Assembly (NCBI GenBank): GCA_963702695.1 | Contig: CAVPDS010000026.1 | Location: forward strand, 1 to 64,000 | Length of the DNA: 64,000 nt | Direction of reading: 5' to 3' | Origin: VAZQ01 sp963702695 | GTDB taxonomy: Bacteria > Pseudomonadota > Alphaproteobacteria > Rhizobiales > Xanthobacteraceae | Shown here: piece after piece, positions 8,650-16,847 of the stretch | How positions within the stretch are numbered: the stretch's first letter is position 1 | How the letters are laid out: each line of letters begins with the position of its first letter | Notes under the pieces: model-generated | What the model saw: only the letters and a program-made list of their open reading frames with translations | What the model was told of the DNA's origin: nothing | The model's database searches: none | Translations under genes and position numbers: made by a program

Positions 8650-10296
8650 TTGCTCACGCTGCCCACCCGGAACAGAATCCATGCGAGGGTGCCGGTCGTT
8701 TCCCCGGCAGCGGTGCCGCGCGATGCAGCGCCCATCCGGCTTGGCACTCAGAGAAGATTTCTGCTGGCGGCGATCCTGCTGCTCGCTCTCGCCGTTGGCG
8801 CCGTAGGCTGGACGGTCTTTCAGCTCCGTAACGATGCCGTTCGGGCGGCAATTTCGGAATCGGGAAACATCGCTTCCATTCTATCCGGACAGCTGGCGCG
8901 TTCACTCGATGCAATCGATGCCATTCTTCTGCAAATCAAAAAGTCGCTCCAAAACCTGGATTTGCCCGAATCGGGCGACCTTCGCTCCGTGATCGACAAG
9001 AGAAGTTTTTATGAATCATTGAGTCGATATCTCGCCCGCCTACCCTGGATATTCAATATTGCTATCGCCGATCAAAATGGGCGCATCATCGTTTCGACTG
9101 CGGGATGGCCAACGCCCGCGATCGACATCGCCGATCGCGACTACTTTTTGGAAGCCCGTATTCAAAAAGATGACGAACTCAATGTTTCCGTTCCAATTCG
9201 GAATCGAATCGACGGCCGCCAAAGCATCGTATTGTCACGACGCATCCAGGGCGAGGGCGGCGCTTTCCTTGGAATTGTGTATGTCGGCGTCAATACCAGT
9301 TACTTTGAAGGCATCTACACCTCGGTCCAGTCGATCAACAGCCTGCTCTTTACGCTCGTTAGAAAAGACGGAATCATTCTTTTCCGTCACCCCAATTCAG
9401 CGGGCGACGCCGGACGAAAGCTGTCTGCTGAAGCTGCCTGGCTTGCTGCGCTCGCAAAAGGGGAAACCGGCTTTCAAATTCTGGCCGTGAACGACGGCAA
9501 TGTTCGGTTCGTAACGTCTCGGGCCGTTTCTCAGTATCCTCTGTTCGTCAATACGTCGGTCACCGAAGCGTCGGCGTTGGCCAACTGGAGAAGTCGCGCG
9601 GCCGCAATCGGAATCGGCAGCGCCGTGCTGCTGTTGTGTTCAATTGGCTTGCTCATCTCGGTCGGCCGGCAAGTGCATCGCCTGAGGAGCTCGGAAGCTG
9701 GGCTCGCGCACTTGGCGCACCACGATGCGCTCACGGGTCTCGCCAATCGAACATTGTTTGCGGCCAGCTTGAGTGACGAAATACGGCAGATTACGAAGAG
9801 CGGAGGGCAATTTGCTGTTCTCATGCTCGATCTTGATCAGTTCAAGGCCGTCAATGACACCTATGGCCACGGCGTCGGTGACGAGTTGTTACGTGCTGCG
9901 GCTGGCCGACTGCAAAGTGTCGTTGGCGGCGTCGGGCTGGTTGCGAGATTGGGTGGGGATGAATTTGCGGTGCTGCGGCCTCTAATGGAAGATGTGACGG
10001 AATTCGCGGACTTGGCCCGCCGAATTCTTCAAGAGATTGTCAAGCCGTATCTCATCAATGAAACAGAGCTGATCGTCGGAACGAGTATTGGAATTGCGGT
10101 CGCACCTCAGGACGGAATCGATGCTGAGAGTCTCATGAAGAATGCGGATGCGGCATTGTACCGTTCCAAATCGACGGGTCGGAACAAATATGGATTCTTT
10201 GCCGCCTGGAGTGACCCCCATGTTCGTGAGTGCCGCGATCCTGGACCCTCTCTGCAACCCGTTCAGCAGGATTTGCCGAAAGCCGAAGTGGCCTGA
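8650..10296 (+). CDS. Membrane-bound diguanylate cyclase with periplasmic sensor domain
   Basis: This 548-residue protein makes cyclic di-GMP. A membrane helix lies at about residues 37-58, followed by a periplasmic Cache-type sensor region of about 260 residues, a second helix near 318-340 and a C-terminal GGDEF domain. DALTGLANR, the metal site LDLDQFKAVND and the signature RLGGDEF are intact. No RxxD inhibition site precedes the signature, so product inhibition is probably absent. The TTG at 8650 is supported by CTGGAGG about 9 bases upstream. The sensor half is clearly paralogous to the protein at 16848-19226. The Cache ligand is unknown. Confidence 0.9.
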   Translation: MLTLPTRNRIHARVPVVSPAAVPRDAAPIRLGTQRRFLLAAILLLALAVGAVGWTVFQLRNDAVRAAISESGNIASILSGQLARSLDAIDAILLQIKKSLQNLDLPESGDLRSVIDKRSFYESLSRYLARLPWIFNIAIADQNGRIIVSTAGWPTPAIDIADRDYFLEARIQKDDELNVSVPIRNRIDGRQSIVLSRRIQGEGGAFLGIVYVGVNTSYFEGIYTSVQSINSLLFTLVRKDGIILFRHPNSAGDAGRKLSAEAAWLAALAKGETGFQILAVNDGNVRFVTSRAVSQYPLFVNTSVTEASALANWRSRAAAIGIGSAVLLLCSIGLLISVGRQVHRLRSSEAGLAHLAHHDALTGLANRTLFAASLSDEIRQITKSGGQFAVLMLDLDQFKAVNDTYGHGVGDELLRAAAGRLQSVVGGVGLVARLGGDEFAVLRPLMEDVTEFADLARRILQEIVKPYLINETELIVGTSIGIAVAPQDGIDAESLMKNADAALYRSKSTGRNKYGFFAAWSDPHVRECRDPGPSLQPVQQDLPKAEVA

Positions 10297-10358
10297 TGCC
10301 AACCTTCGCAGATATTAACTCATATGATACGGGTTTGGTTTGCTCAGTGAGCGGCGGC

Positions 10359-13300
10359 TCACCCCGCCAGCACCCGCGTCGCGGGGAATGTCACTTCCAC
10401 CAGCGTGCCGTCCTTCGGGCTGCTCTTGATGCGGAAGGTGGCGCGGTTGGCCTCCGCGAGCGCCTTGCTCAGCGGCAGGCCGAGCCCCGTTCCGCCGCCG
10501 TGGCCGGAGGTGGCGAGCGGGCGGAACGGTTCGAACGTGGTGGCGATGTCCTGGTCGCTCATGCCGGCGCCGGTGTCGCGTACGCGCAACGCCACTTCGC
10601 CGGCATCGGTGAGTGCGGTCGAGACGATGATTTGGGCGCCGGTGCCGGTGGACTTGATCGAGTGGGAGAGCAGGTTCTGCACGATCTGCCGCAGCGAGCG
10701 CTCGTCGGCGATGACCGGCGGCAGCTTCGGCGCCAGCGCGGTGCGGATGATGATGCGCTCCTTGTTCGCCTGCGGCTGCATCGCCGCGACGCATTGTTGG
10801 GTGAGTTCGTTGAGCGCGATGCTGGTGAAAGCGAGGTCGAGCTTGCCGGCCTCGATCTTGGAGAGGTCGAGCAGATCGTTGACGAGCGCCATCGTGTGCG
10901 CGCCCGAGGCATGGATGTCGTTGATGTATTCGCGGTAGCGGTCGTTGCGCAGCGGGCCGAAACGCTCCTCCAGCATCACTTCGGCGAAGCCGATGATGGC
11001 GTTGAGCGGCGTGCGGATCTCGTGACTGACCTTGGCGAGGAACTCGGATCGTGCCGTGCTCGCCTTCGCCGCCTGGCGCTTCGACTCGATCAGCTCTTCC
11101 TCGGCCTTCTTCCAGGGCGTGATGTCGCGCAGCACGGCGCAGAATTTCGCGCTCTCGCCGACGCGGCCGAGCGTCATGAACAGCGGAATGAGGCCGCCTT
11201 CGCGGACGCGCCCGATCACTTCGCGGCCGTCATTGAGGATGCTGGCGACGCTGTTGCGCTTGAGGCGGTCGAGATAATCGAAGGCGATGCGTTCGCTTTC
11301 CGGCGCGAATAGTTCGGTGAAGGCGCGGCCGACGAGGTCGCGCGCCTCGTAGCCGAACAGCGCCTCGGCGCTGCGGCTCGCAGACAGGATGCGGCCCTCC
11401 CGATCGAGCACGATCACGCCGTCGGTCGCGGTGTCGAGGATCGACTTGAGCTCGGCCGCCTCGGCCTGCGCGCGCTCGCGCGCCGCTTGCGCCGCGCTGG
11501 CGTCGGTGACCGGCGTGGTCACCAGCGCGAAGGCGGTATCGCCTTCCCACGGCACCTTGAACATGCGGCCCTCGACCATGAGTTGATCGCCGCTGCTGCC
11601 CATGAGGGCGAACGATTTGCTGCCGCTCTGGTCCACGGCCATCGCGCCGGGCTCGATGAAGAGGCTGTCGAGGCCGCCGGCAGCGGTGAGCGCAGCCAGG
11701 TTGTCGTAGCCGGTCCAAGTAAGAAACGCCCGGTTGGCGTAGAACAGCTCGCTGTGGCGGTAGACCAGCACGCCGACCGGAAGCCGATCGAAGATCAGCA
11801 TCTGCGCGGGCGTGACGGTGGCGGGCGCGGCTGGCGCGGATGCGCCGGGGTAGGGCACCAGCGGTTGAAAGAGATCGTCGGCAGGCGAAGCCGCCGCGTC
11901 ATCCGCGGGTGAGCAAAGCGGATCGGCTGCCGCCTTCGCCGCCTCGGCGAGATCGGTCAGCGTTGGATCAGCCGGCTCGCCGGTCGGTAGGGGGTGATCG
12001 CCCGATCCTTTGTACTCGACCCCGGCATCGGTCAGCCGTTCGGTCAGCCGGCGCGCCAGCTCGCGGAACGCACGGCGTTCGACCGGGGTGAGGCTCGGCG
12101 CTTCCGGCGGGACCACCGGCCGGAACGGCACGACGTTCTCGCCGGCCTCGGCGTTGGCGTTGGCGGGCGCGGCGTCCTGCACGAACGCAGAGTTGCTCAT
12201 GACAGGAGCGTCGCCGTCATTTTCCTCCGCCGTCGGCGCGGCGAGCTGGGCGGCATGACGGGCCCGGGCGAGGGCGGTCAGGCGCACGAGGTCGCGGCAG
12301 ACGCCGAAGCCACGATAGCCGCGGAACATCCGATCGCGGTCGAACACCGGCAGGCCGGAGAGTTCCACCTCTAGACCTTCCGGACCGTCGTCGACCGGCC
12401 AGGTTATGATCAGGCCGCTCCAGGTGTCCTGTGTGGAAATGGCATGGACTATGTGGTCATCGGGATCGACCCCGTGCGTTTGCGCTATCTGCCTCCATGG
12501 GCGGTCCAGGAGGGTAGCGGTGCGTGGCCCCATCAGCGCGATGAACTCCTCCGAGCCGACCGTGAAGCGGCTCTCCGCGTCCATCTGCCAGACGAACCGG
12601 AGTGGATAGCGCCGCTCGCCGGGAGTTGGCAGCGACGCTGCCTCGCTGGCTTTGGCGGGGGCCGGCAGCTCGCTCCGACTCGGAGGAACCGGCGATGTTA
12701 TTGCATCGTCAGTCTTTTCCGCGGGCAGCGATGCCGGAAAAGTCGCGATCAGGACGGGCTCTGCTTCCGCGCCCATCCGGCGCAGTTCGATCGGTCCGAC
12801 CAGTGTATTCCCTACCGCGTGACCGGTTTTCAATGCCTCGGCGGCCGGTGCCTGCGCGCCGAGCTCGGCCAGTGAATGCACCTCAAGCCGCTGCGATTGC
12901 TCGTCAATTGCATGAATGACCTGGCCGTCTGCGGCAAATGCCGCCACCGGCTCCCGCGCGCCGGCGAGGAGCCGCTGTACCCGTTCGGCCAGCGTCAGAT
13001 CAGGCCCGGCCCGCTCCGCCGCCACCAGGAGGATTGCGGCGACGCCGTCGTCAAGCTTCACCTGCGAGCAAGCACACGTGAGCGTGCGGCCGACGCCGGC
13101 GCCAAAGCCGCGCAGGCGCTCGATCCGCGGCGCGTCGCCGGAGACTAAAGTCTTCGCGAGTTCAATTACTTGCGCAGAGGCCGGCTGCCCGGGATCGAAG
13201 CTGCGCGCGCCCAGAGCCGCAGCCGAATTGGCGCCGAAGATCGCCGCGCCGGTTGGATTGGCCCAGAGGATGCGGGTAGCGTCGGCCGACCACAGCCAAG

Positions 13301-13367
13301 CGGGAAACGCGCTCACCGCCAGCGGCGCCAGACGCGAGTCGCGCAGCCACAGCTCCGAACCGGTCAT
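10359..13367 (-). CDS. Multi-PAS sensor histidine kinase
   Basis: This protein of about 1002 residues has PAS-like regions near residues 250-340, 520-620 and 640-750, then a HisKA domain (phospho-acceptor SHEIRTPLNAIIGFAE near 780) and an HATPase domain. There is no membrane segment or receiver domain. The G1 box (DTGAGMS) and G2 box (GGGTGLGL) are present, but the N-box reads NLLSHSIKST, with His where the magnesium-binding Asn is expected. GAGG 6 bases before the ATG at 13367 favours that start over 13448. No response regulator gene is adjacent. It resembles the large soluble PAS kinases of Bradyrhizobium; the signal is unknown. Confidence 0.88.
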   Translation of the reverse strand: MTGSELWLRDSRLAPLAVSAFPAWLWSADATRILWANPTGAAIFGANSAAALGARSFDPGQPASAQVIELAKTLVSGDAPRIERLRGFGAGVGRTLTCACSQVKLDDGVAAILLVAAERAGPDLTLAERVQRLLAGAREPVAAFAADGQVIHAIDEQSQRLEVHSLAELGAQAPAAEALKTGHAVGNTLVGPIELRRMGAEAEPVLIATFPASLPAEKTDDAITSPVPPSRSELPAPAKASEAASLPTPGERRYPLRFVWQMDAESRFTVGSEEFIALMGPRTATLLDRPWRQIAQTHGVDPDDHIVHAISTQDTWSGLIITWPVDDGPEGLEVELSGLPVFDRDRMFRGYRGFGVCRDLVRLTALARARHAAQLAAPTAEENDGDAPVMSNSAFVQDAAPANANAEAGENVVPFRPVVPPEAPSLTPVERRAFRELARRLTERLTDAGVEYKGSGDHPLPTGEPADPTLTDLAEAAKAAADPLCSPADDAAASPADDLFQPLVPYPGASAPAAPATVTPAQMLIFDRLPVGVLVYRHSELFYANRAFLTWTGYDNLAALTAAGGLDSLFIEPGAMAVDQSGSKSFALMGSSGDQLMVEGRMFKVPWEGDTAFALVTTPVTDASAAQAARERAQAEAAELKSILDTATDGVIVLDREGRILSASRSAEALFGYEARDLVGRAFTELFAPESERIAFDYLDRLKRNSVASILNDGREVIGRVREGGLIPLFMTLGRVGESAKFCAVLRDITPWKKAEEELIESKRQAAKASTARSEFLAKVSHEIRTPLNAIIGFAEVMLEERFGPLRNDRYREYINDIHASGAHTMALVNDLLDLSKIEAGKLDLAFTSIALNELTQQCVAAMQPQANKERIIIRTALAPKLPPVIADERSLRQIVQNLLSHSIKSTGTGAQIIVSTALTDAGEVALRVRDTGAGMSDQDIATTFEPFRPLATSGHGGGTGLGLPLSKALAEANRATFRIKSSPKDGTLVEVTFPATRVLAG

Positions 13368-13530
13368 CAATATCCTCGCCCCGGCGCCGCGACGACGGCT
13401 CTCGCGCTTAACACTTTTTTCATAGTGCCAGCCGTCTCCGGCGTCCATCGAGTGCTTCGCGTGAGCGCTCGCAAAGCGCGGATAACGTTAATCTTCCAAT
13501 AGCTTGGCAAAGGGGTGCTCCGGCTGTGGA

Positions 13531-14697
13531 TCAGGCGGCGAGTTCGCGCATGATCCGGTAAAGCTCCGACTGGCCTTCGAAGCCGATCCCGGGCCGCTCC
13601 GACAGCGTGAGATAGCCGGCCTCGAGCCGCGCGTCGTCGGCAAAGCCCCCGAACGGGCCGAATACGCCGGGATAGGATTCAGCGCCGCCCAGCCCGAATC
13701 CGGCGGCGATGTTCAGCGACATCTGGTTGCCGCCATGAGGAAACAGCGAGCGGCGCCGCCAGCCGCGCCCGGCCAGCCGGTCGAGCGTATTGGCGTATTG
13801 CACGATGCCGTAAGCCTGCGGTGGATCGACCTGGATGACATCGCGGTCGGCGCGCAGTCCGCCGAACTGCGCAAGGTTCTCAACGTCCTGAGTGGAATAG
13901 AGATTTTCGCCGGTCGCCAGCGGCGGCGCATAACGCTCCGCGATCTCGGCATAGAGCGCGAAATCAAGCGGATCGCATGGCTCCTCGAACCAGCGCAAGC
14001 CATATGGCGCGAGCGCTTTCGCGTAGGCGAACGCGTCCCCGCGGTCGAATTTGCCGTTGGCGTCGACCGCCAGATTTTTGCCGTCGCCGATCACCGCAAG
14101 CACTGCATCCAGTCGGCGCAGGTCGTCGGCGAGCGGCAGGCCGCCGACTTTCATTTTCACCATGGTGTAGCCGGCATCGCGATGGCGGCGCATCTCGTCC
14201 TTGAGGTCCGCTATCGTCTGGCCCGGCCAGTACCAGCCGCCGCCGACGTAACAGAACACATTCTTGGCGATCTCGCCGGCGTTGTAGCGCTCTGCGAGAA
14301 GTTGATGCAGCGGCTTGGCGGCGATCTTGGCGACCGCATCCCACACCGCGACCTCGATCGTACCGATCGCAATCGAGCGCTCGCTGTGGCCGCCGCATTT
14401 CTCCCGCTGTAGCATGCAGGCGAGGATTTTTTCGGGTGCGAGATTGTCGCCGGTCTCGTCCAGCAGCGCCCCCGGGTCTGCGGCTAAAATACGCGGGATG
14501 AACCGCGCACGCATCTGGGCGCCACAGGCATAGCGTCCGGTCGAGTTGAAGGCGAAGCCGACGACGGGGGTACCGTCGCGCATCGCATCGGTGATCACCG
14601 CGACTACCGACGTCGTCATCTCGGAAAAATCGAAGCTCGAATTCTTCAGCTCCGATTTCAGCGGGACCGCGGTCTCGCGAATATCGAGGATGCGCAT
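13531..14697 (-). CDS. tarD: D(-)-tartrate dehydratase-like enolase superfamily enzyme
   Basis: This 388-residue enzyme of the mandelate racemase/enolase superfamily probably dehydrates D-tartrate to oxaloacetate. It aligns by eye almost throughout with my recollection of the Bradyrhizobium TarD enzyme. The catalytic set is visible: base motif KMK at 181-183, metal ligands D212 (VDANG), E238 (WFEEP) and E264 (ATGENL), and H321 in FPHGGNQMSLN. Spacing is one residue off TarD numbering, consistent with orthology. No transporter is adjacent. A sugar-acid dehydratase of another specificity remains possible. Confidence 0.88.
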   Translation of the reverse strand: MRILDIRETAVPLKSELKNSSFDFSEMTTSVVAVITDAMRDGTPVVGFAFNSTGRYACGAQMRARFIPRILAADPGALLDETGDNLAPEKILACMLQREKCGGHSERSIAIGTIEVAVWDAVAKIAAKPLHQLLAERYNAGEIAKNVFCYVGGGWYWPGQTIADLKDEMRRHRDAGYTMVKMKVGGLPLADDLRRLDAVLAVIGDGKNLAVDANGKFDRGDAFAYAKALAPYGLRWFEEPCDPLDFALYAEIAERYAPPLATGENLYSTQDVENLAQFGGLRADRDVIQVDPPQAYGIVQYANTLDRLAGRGWRRRSLFPHGGNQMSLNIAAGFGLGGAESYPGVFGPFGGFADDARLEAGYLTLSERPGIGFEGQSELYRIMRELAA

Positions 14698-14796
14698 GTC
14701 ATGTCCTGGTCGTCGTTGGCTGCGAGAAATCCGGGAGCCGATTGCCCCGGTCGGGCGTTAGACCAAAAGGGGCAAGCCCCGCCGAAGGAGGAGACG

Positions 14797-15177
14797 ATGA
14801 CTGCAACCCCTGCCGATTTGGACATTTCCCCGGACCTGCGTGCATTCGCTGAAAAGAGCGTCGATCAAGCGAAACAAGCAATCGAAACCCTCATGTCGAG
14901 CGCGCAACGTGCCGTCAGCACCTTTGAAGGTCAGGCCAAGACCGCCCGACAGGGCGCCAAGGATCTGGGTCAGAAGGCGTTTTCCTTTGCGGAACGCAAC
15001 ATGGCAAGCGCCTTTGAGTTGGCGCAGAGGATGATCAGGGCGAAGGACGTCGAAGAGGTCCTGAGGCTGCAAGCCGACTATATCAGGGCGCAGACCCAGG
15101 CGTTGGCGGAACAAGCCAAGGAACTCGGTGAGCACACCAGCAAAATCGCCCAGGACGTCGGAAAGTCCCGCAGCTAG
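14797..15177 (+). CDS. Phasin family protein
   Basis: This 126-residue, mostly helical protein has the phasin pattern: an amphipathic helix with FAEKSVDQAKQAIETLM, then AFELAQRMIRAKDVEEVLRLQ and YIRAQTQALAEQAKEL. Phasins coat polyhydroxyalkanoate granules, though many such proteins in this order have general surface or chaperone roles. A very strong site (AAGGAGGAG) stands just before the ATG at 14797 and fixes the start. A second phasin follows about 230 bases downstream, suggesting local duplication. Confidence 0.9.
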   Translation: MTATPADLDISPDLRAFAEKSVDQAKQAIETLMSSAQRAVSTFEGQAKTARQGAKDLGQKAFSFAERNMASAFELAQRMIRAKDVEEVLRLQADYIRAQTQALAEQAKELGEHTSKIAQDVGKSRS

Positions 15178-15406
15178 AACAAGGTCCTGTGCGATTAGGT
15201 CCGAACTGGGCGTATTCTGCATTTGTGCGATGCAGTATGTTCTGTTGCATTGCAACTAAATCAGTGTTAGCTGGTTATTCTAAAGATGGGCAGTCCTTGG
15301 AAATGAGCGCCCGAGGCTGCTGCTGACCTCCTGACCAAGGGGTGGGGATAGCCGTGCGGCGATTCCTTGCATCCGGATTTTGCCGCCATTCATAAGGACT
15401 ACAGTC

Positions 15407-15937
15407 ATGCCCGACGCCACCCAGACCGCTAACCCTAAAGTGAAACCCGTGCCCGCGATGGCGACGCCGAGCGCGGCACCGAGCTCGACATCGGCTGCGT
15501 TCGAACTGCCGAAGTTCGAGCTGCCCAATTTCGAAGTTCCCAAGCTCGAGATTCCGGCTGCGTTCCGTGAGATGGCCGAGAAGAGCGTCTCCCACGCCAA
15601 GGAGACCTACGAGAAGATGAAGTCCGCCGCCGAAGAGGCGACAGGCGTGCTCGAGGACACCTACGCGACCGCGACCAAAGGTGCCTCCGATTACGGGCTC
15701 AAGATGATCGAGGCGGCGCGCATGAACTCCAATGCGACGTTCGATTTCGCGACCCGGTTGATGACGGTGAAGTCGATCTCGGAGATGGTCGAGCTTTCGA
15801 CCGCGCATGCGCGCAAGCAGTTCGAGACTGCGACCGCACAGGCGAAGGATCTGGCTGCGCTCGCGCAGAAGGTCGCGACCGAGACCGCCGAGCCGATCAA
15901 GGAGAGCGTCGGCAAGGCCTTCAAGAAGGTTGCCTGA
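15407..15937 (+). CDS. Phasin family protein
   Basis: This 176-residue phasin has a distinctive N-terminal low-complexity segment rich in Pro/Ala/Ser, followed by a short repeat (LPKFELPNFEVPKLEIP). The phasin helix domain then includes EMAEKSVSHAKETYEKMKSA, FDFATRLMTVKSISEMVELS and HARKQFETATAQAKDLAALA. The ATG at 15407 gives the usual form. It is paralogous to the gene just upstream. The terminator-like hairpin at 15984 follows it. A role in polyhydroxyalkanoate granule coating is likely but not shown here, as no phaC or phaZ gene is in the window. Confidence 0.92.
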   Translation: MPDATQTANPKVKPVPAMATPSAAPSSTSAAFELPKFELPNFEVPKLEIPAAFREMAEKSVSHAKETYEKMKSAAEEATGVLEDTYATATKGASDYGLKMIEAARMNSNATFDFATRLMTVKSISEMVELSTAHARKQFETATAQAKDLAALAQKVATETAEPIKESVGKAFKKVA

Positions 15938-15983
15938 CACGGCCAGCGCCCCGCTCGCATCAGCGGAAATGTAGGAAATTCCA

Positions 15984-16014
15984 GGCCTGGGCCGACGGTC
16001 CGGGCCTTTTTGTT
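15984..16014 (+). terminator. Rho-independent terminator after phasin gene
   Basis: A GC-rich hairpin with arms GGCCTGGGCC and GGTCCGGGCC (eight of ten positions pair, with GU helping) is followed directly by a TTTTTG run. It lies 46 bases after the phasin stop. Confidence 0.75.
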
Positions 16015-16045
16015 GTATGATGCCGCCCCACCCAATGGCTGACCG

Positions 16046-16099
16046 TCGTGCCCGCGCCTGTCGCGGGCATCAACGGCGGCCGGGACAAGCCCGGCCGTG
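16046..16099. repeat. REP-like double palindrome
   Basis: Two adjacent palindromes occur: TGCCCGCGCCTGTCGCGGGCA at 16049-16069 (arms TGCCCGCG/CGCGGGCA) and CGGCCGGGACAAGCCCGGCC at 16077-16096. The second has the same core as elements at 6054 and 61722, which indicates a dispersed family. Confidence 0.7.
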
Positions 16100-16274
16100 A
16101 CTGAGGCAAGTGTCGAACATCGCCCACGGCGATATGATTGCGCCAGGGCTCAGGCCGGCTGTCGGTCCGCGGCCGGAGGGGTCGCAGTCCCAGCGGGCGG
16201 CCCTTGCCAAGGCGGAGGCTTGCTCCTAGTTTCCGGCCGCTTTCCAAGGCTCCGCGCCGACGCGCGGGTTGCGG

Positions 16275-16351
16275 GCAGCTGTAGCTCAGTTGGTTAGAGC
16301 GCCTGACTGTGGATCAGGAGGTCGGTGGTTCGAGTCCACCCAGCTGTACCA
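16275..16351 (+). tRNA. tRNA-His (anticodon GTG)
   Basis: The cloverleaf is complete: acceptor GCAGCTG against CAGCTGT, D-stem GCTC/GAGC, anticodon stem CCTGA/TCAGG with loop CTGTGGA (GTG), T-stem GGTGG/CCACC with loop TTCGAGT, and an encoded CCA. The first pair is G1-U72 and the discriminator is A73. Bacterial tRNA-His usually needs an extra G-1 opposite C73; a subgroup of Alphaproteobacteria is known to have lost both, and this gene shows that type. Confidence 0.95.
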
Positions 16352-16847
16352 AATAGGCAAGGTCGTTCGGGCGCAATCGAAGAAACGGCCGAAGGACGGT
16401 ATTGATGGTCAATTCCACCGTTGATCTTTTGCGCCAACGCGGGCGATAGCGGCCATTTCGCCAACAACCTAGCGTGGCGACTGCGCCAAATATCGTCAGG
16501 CCGCCATCGATATACATGAAGTGACCGTGGCGATCGAACCTATGGCGCTTCATATCTTGCAATCAGTCGGCGCTTCGCACTTCGAAGTATGCGACGGCGT
16601 CGGTGGCTCGCGGGTATAGAGCGTGTGAAATTGAATTCATGTCGATCGCTGATCGCTCGTCAGCGTCGCCGCTGCGATCACGCTCGCGCACCAGTCTCTG
16701 CAATTATTTTTAGAGCGTTCTCAAGCTGAGCGGAATCGGGTTGGGATTCTTTTTTGGACGGATGCGTGATTCATGGGGTTCCGGATTCGAACAGCCGGAG
16801 GCCTCATGACTTGACAATCGGGACAGCGTATTCGCCGGATCGAGGCG
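16352..16847. other. Intergenic region without a recognisable gene
   Basis: This stretch between tRNA-His and the GGDEF-EAL gene is lower in GC than its surroundings. I see no supported gene. A minus-strand frame running over the tRNA ends in a QLGGLEPPTS-like string, which is the usual artefact of translating a tRNA backwards. Confidence 0.4.

Noticed and set aside
10347..10362. Hairpin GTGAGC/GCTCAC considered as a bidirectional terminator
   Set aside because: It overlaps the kinase stop, has a short stem and lacks a T-run on either strand.
14701..14796. Upstream extension of the first phasin
   Set aside because: The strong AAGGAGGAG site right before the ATG at 14797 and family length fix the start.
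16314..16562. Minus-strand frame ending QLGGLEPPTS over tRNA-His
   Set aside because: This peptide arises whenever this type of tRNA gene is translated backwards.
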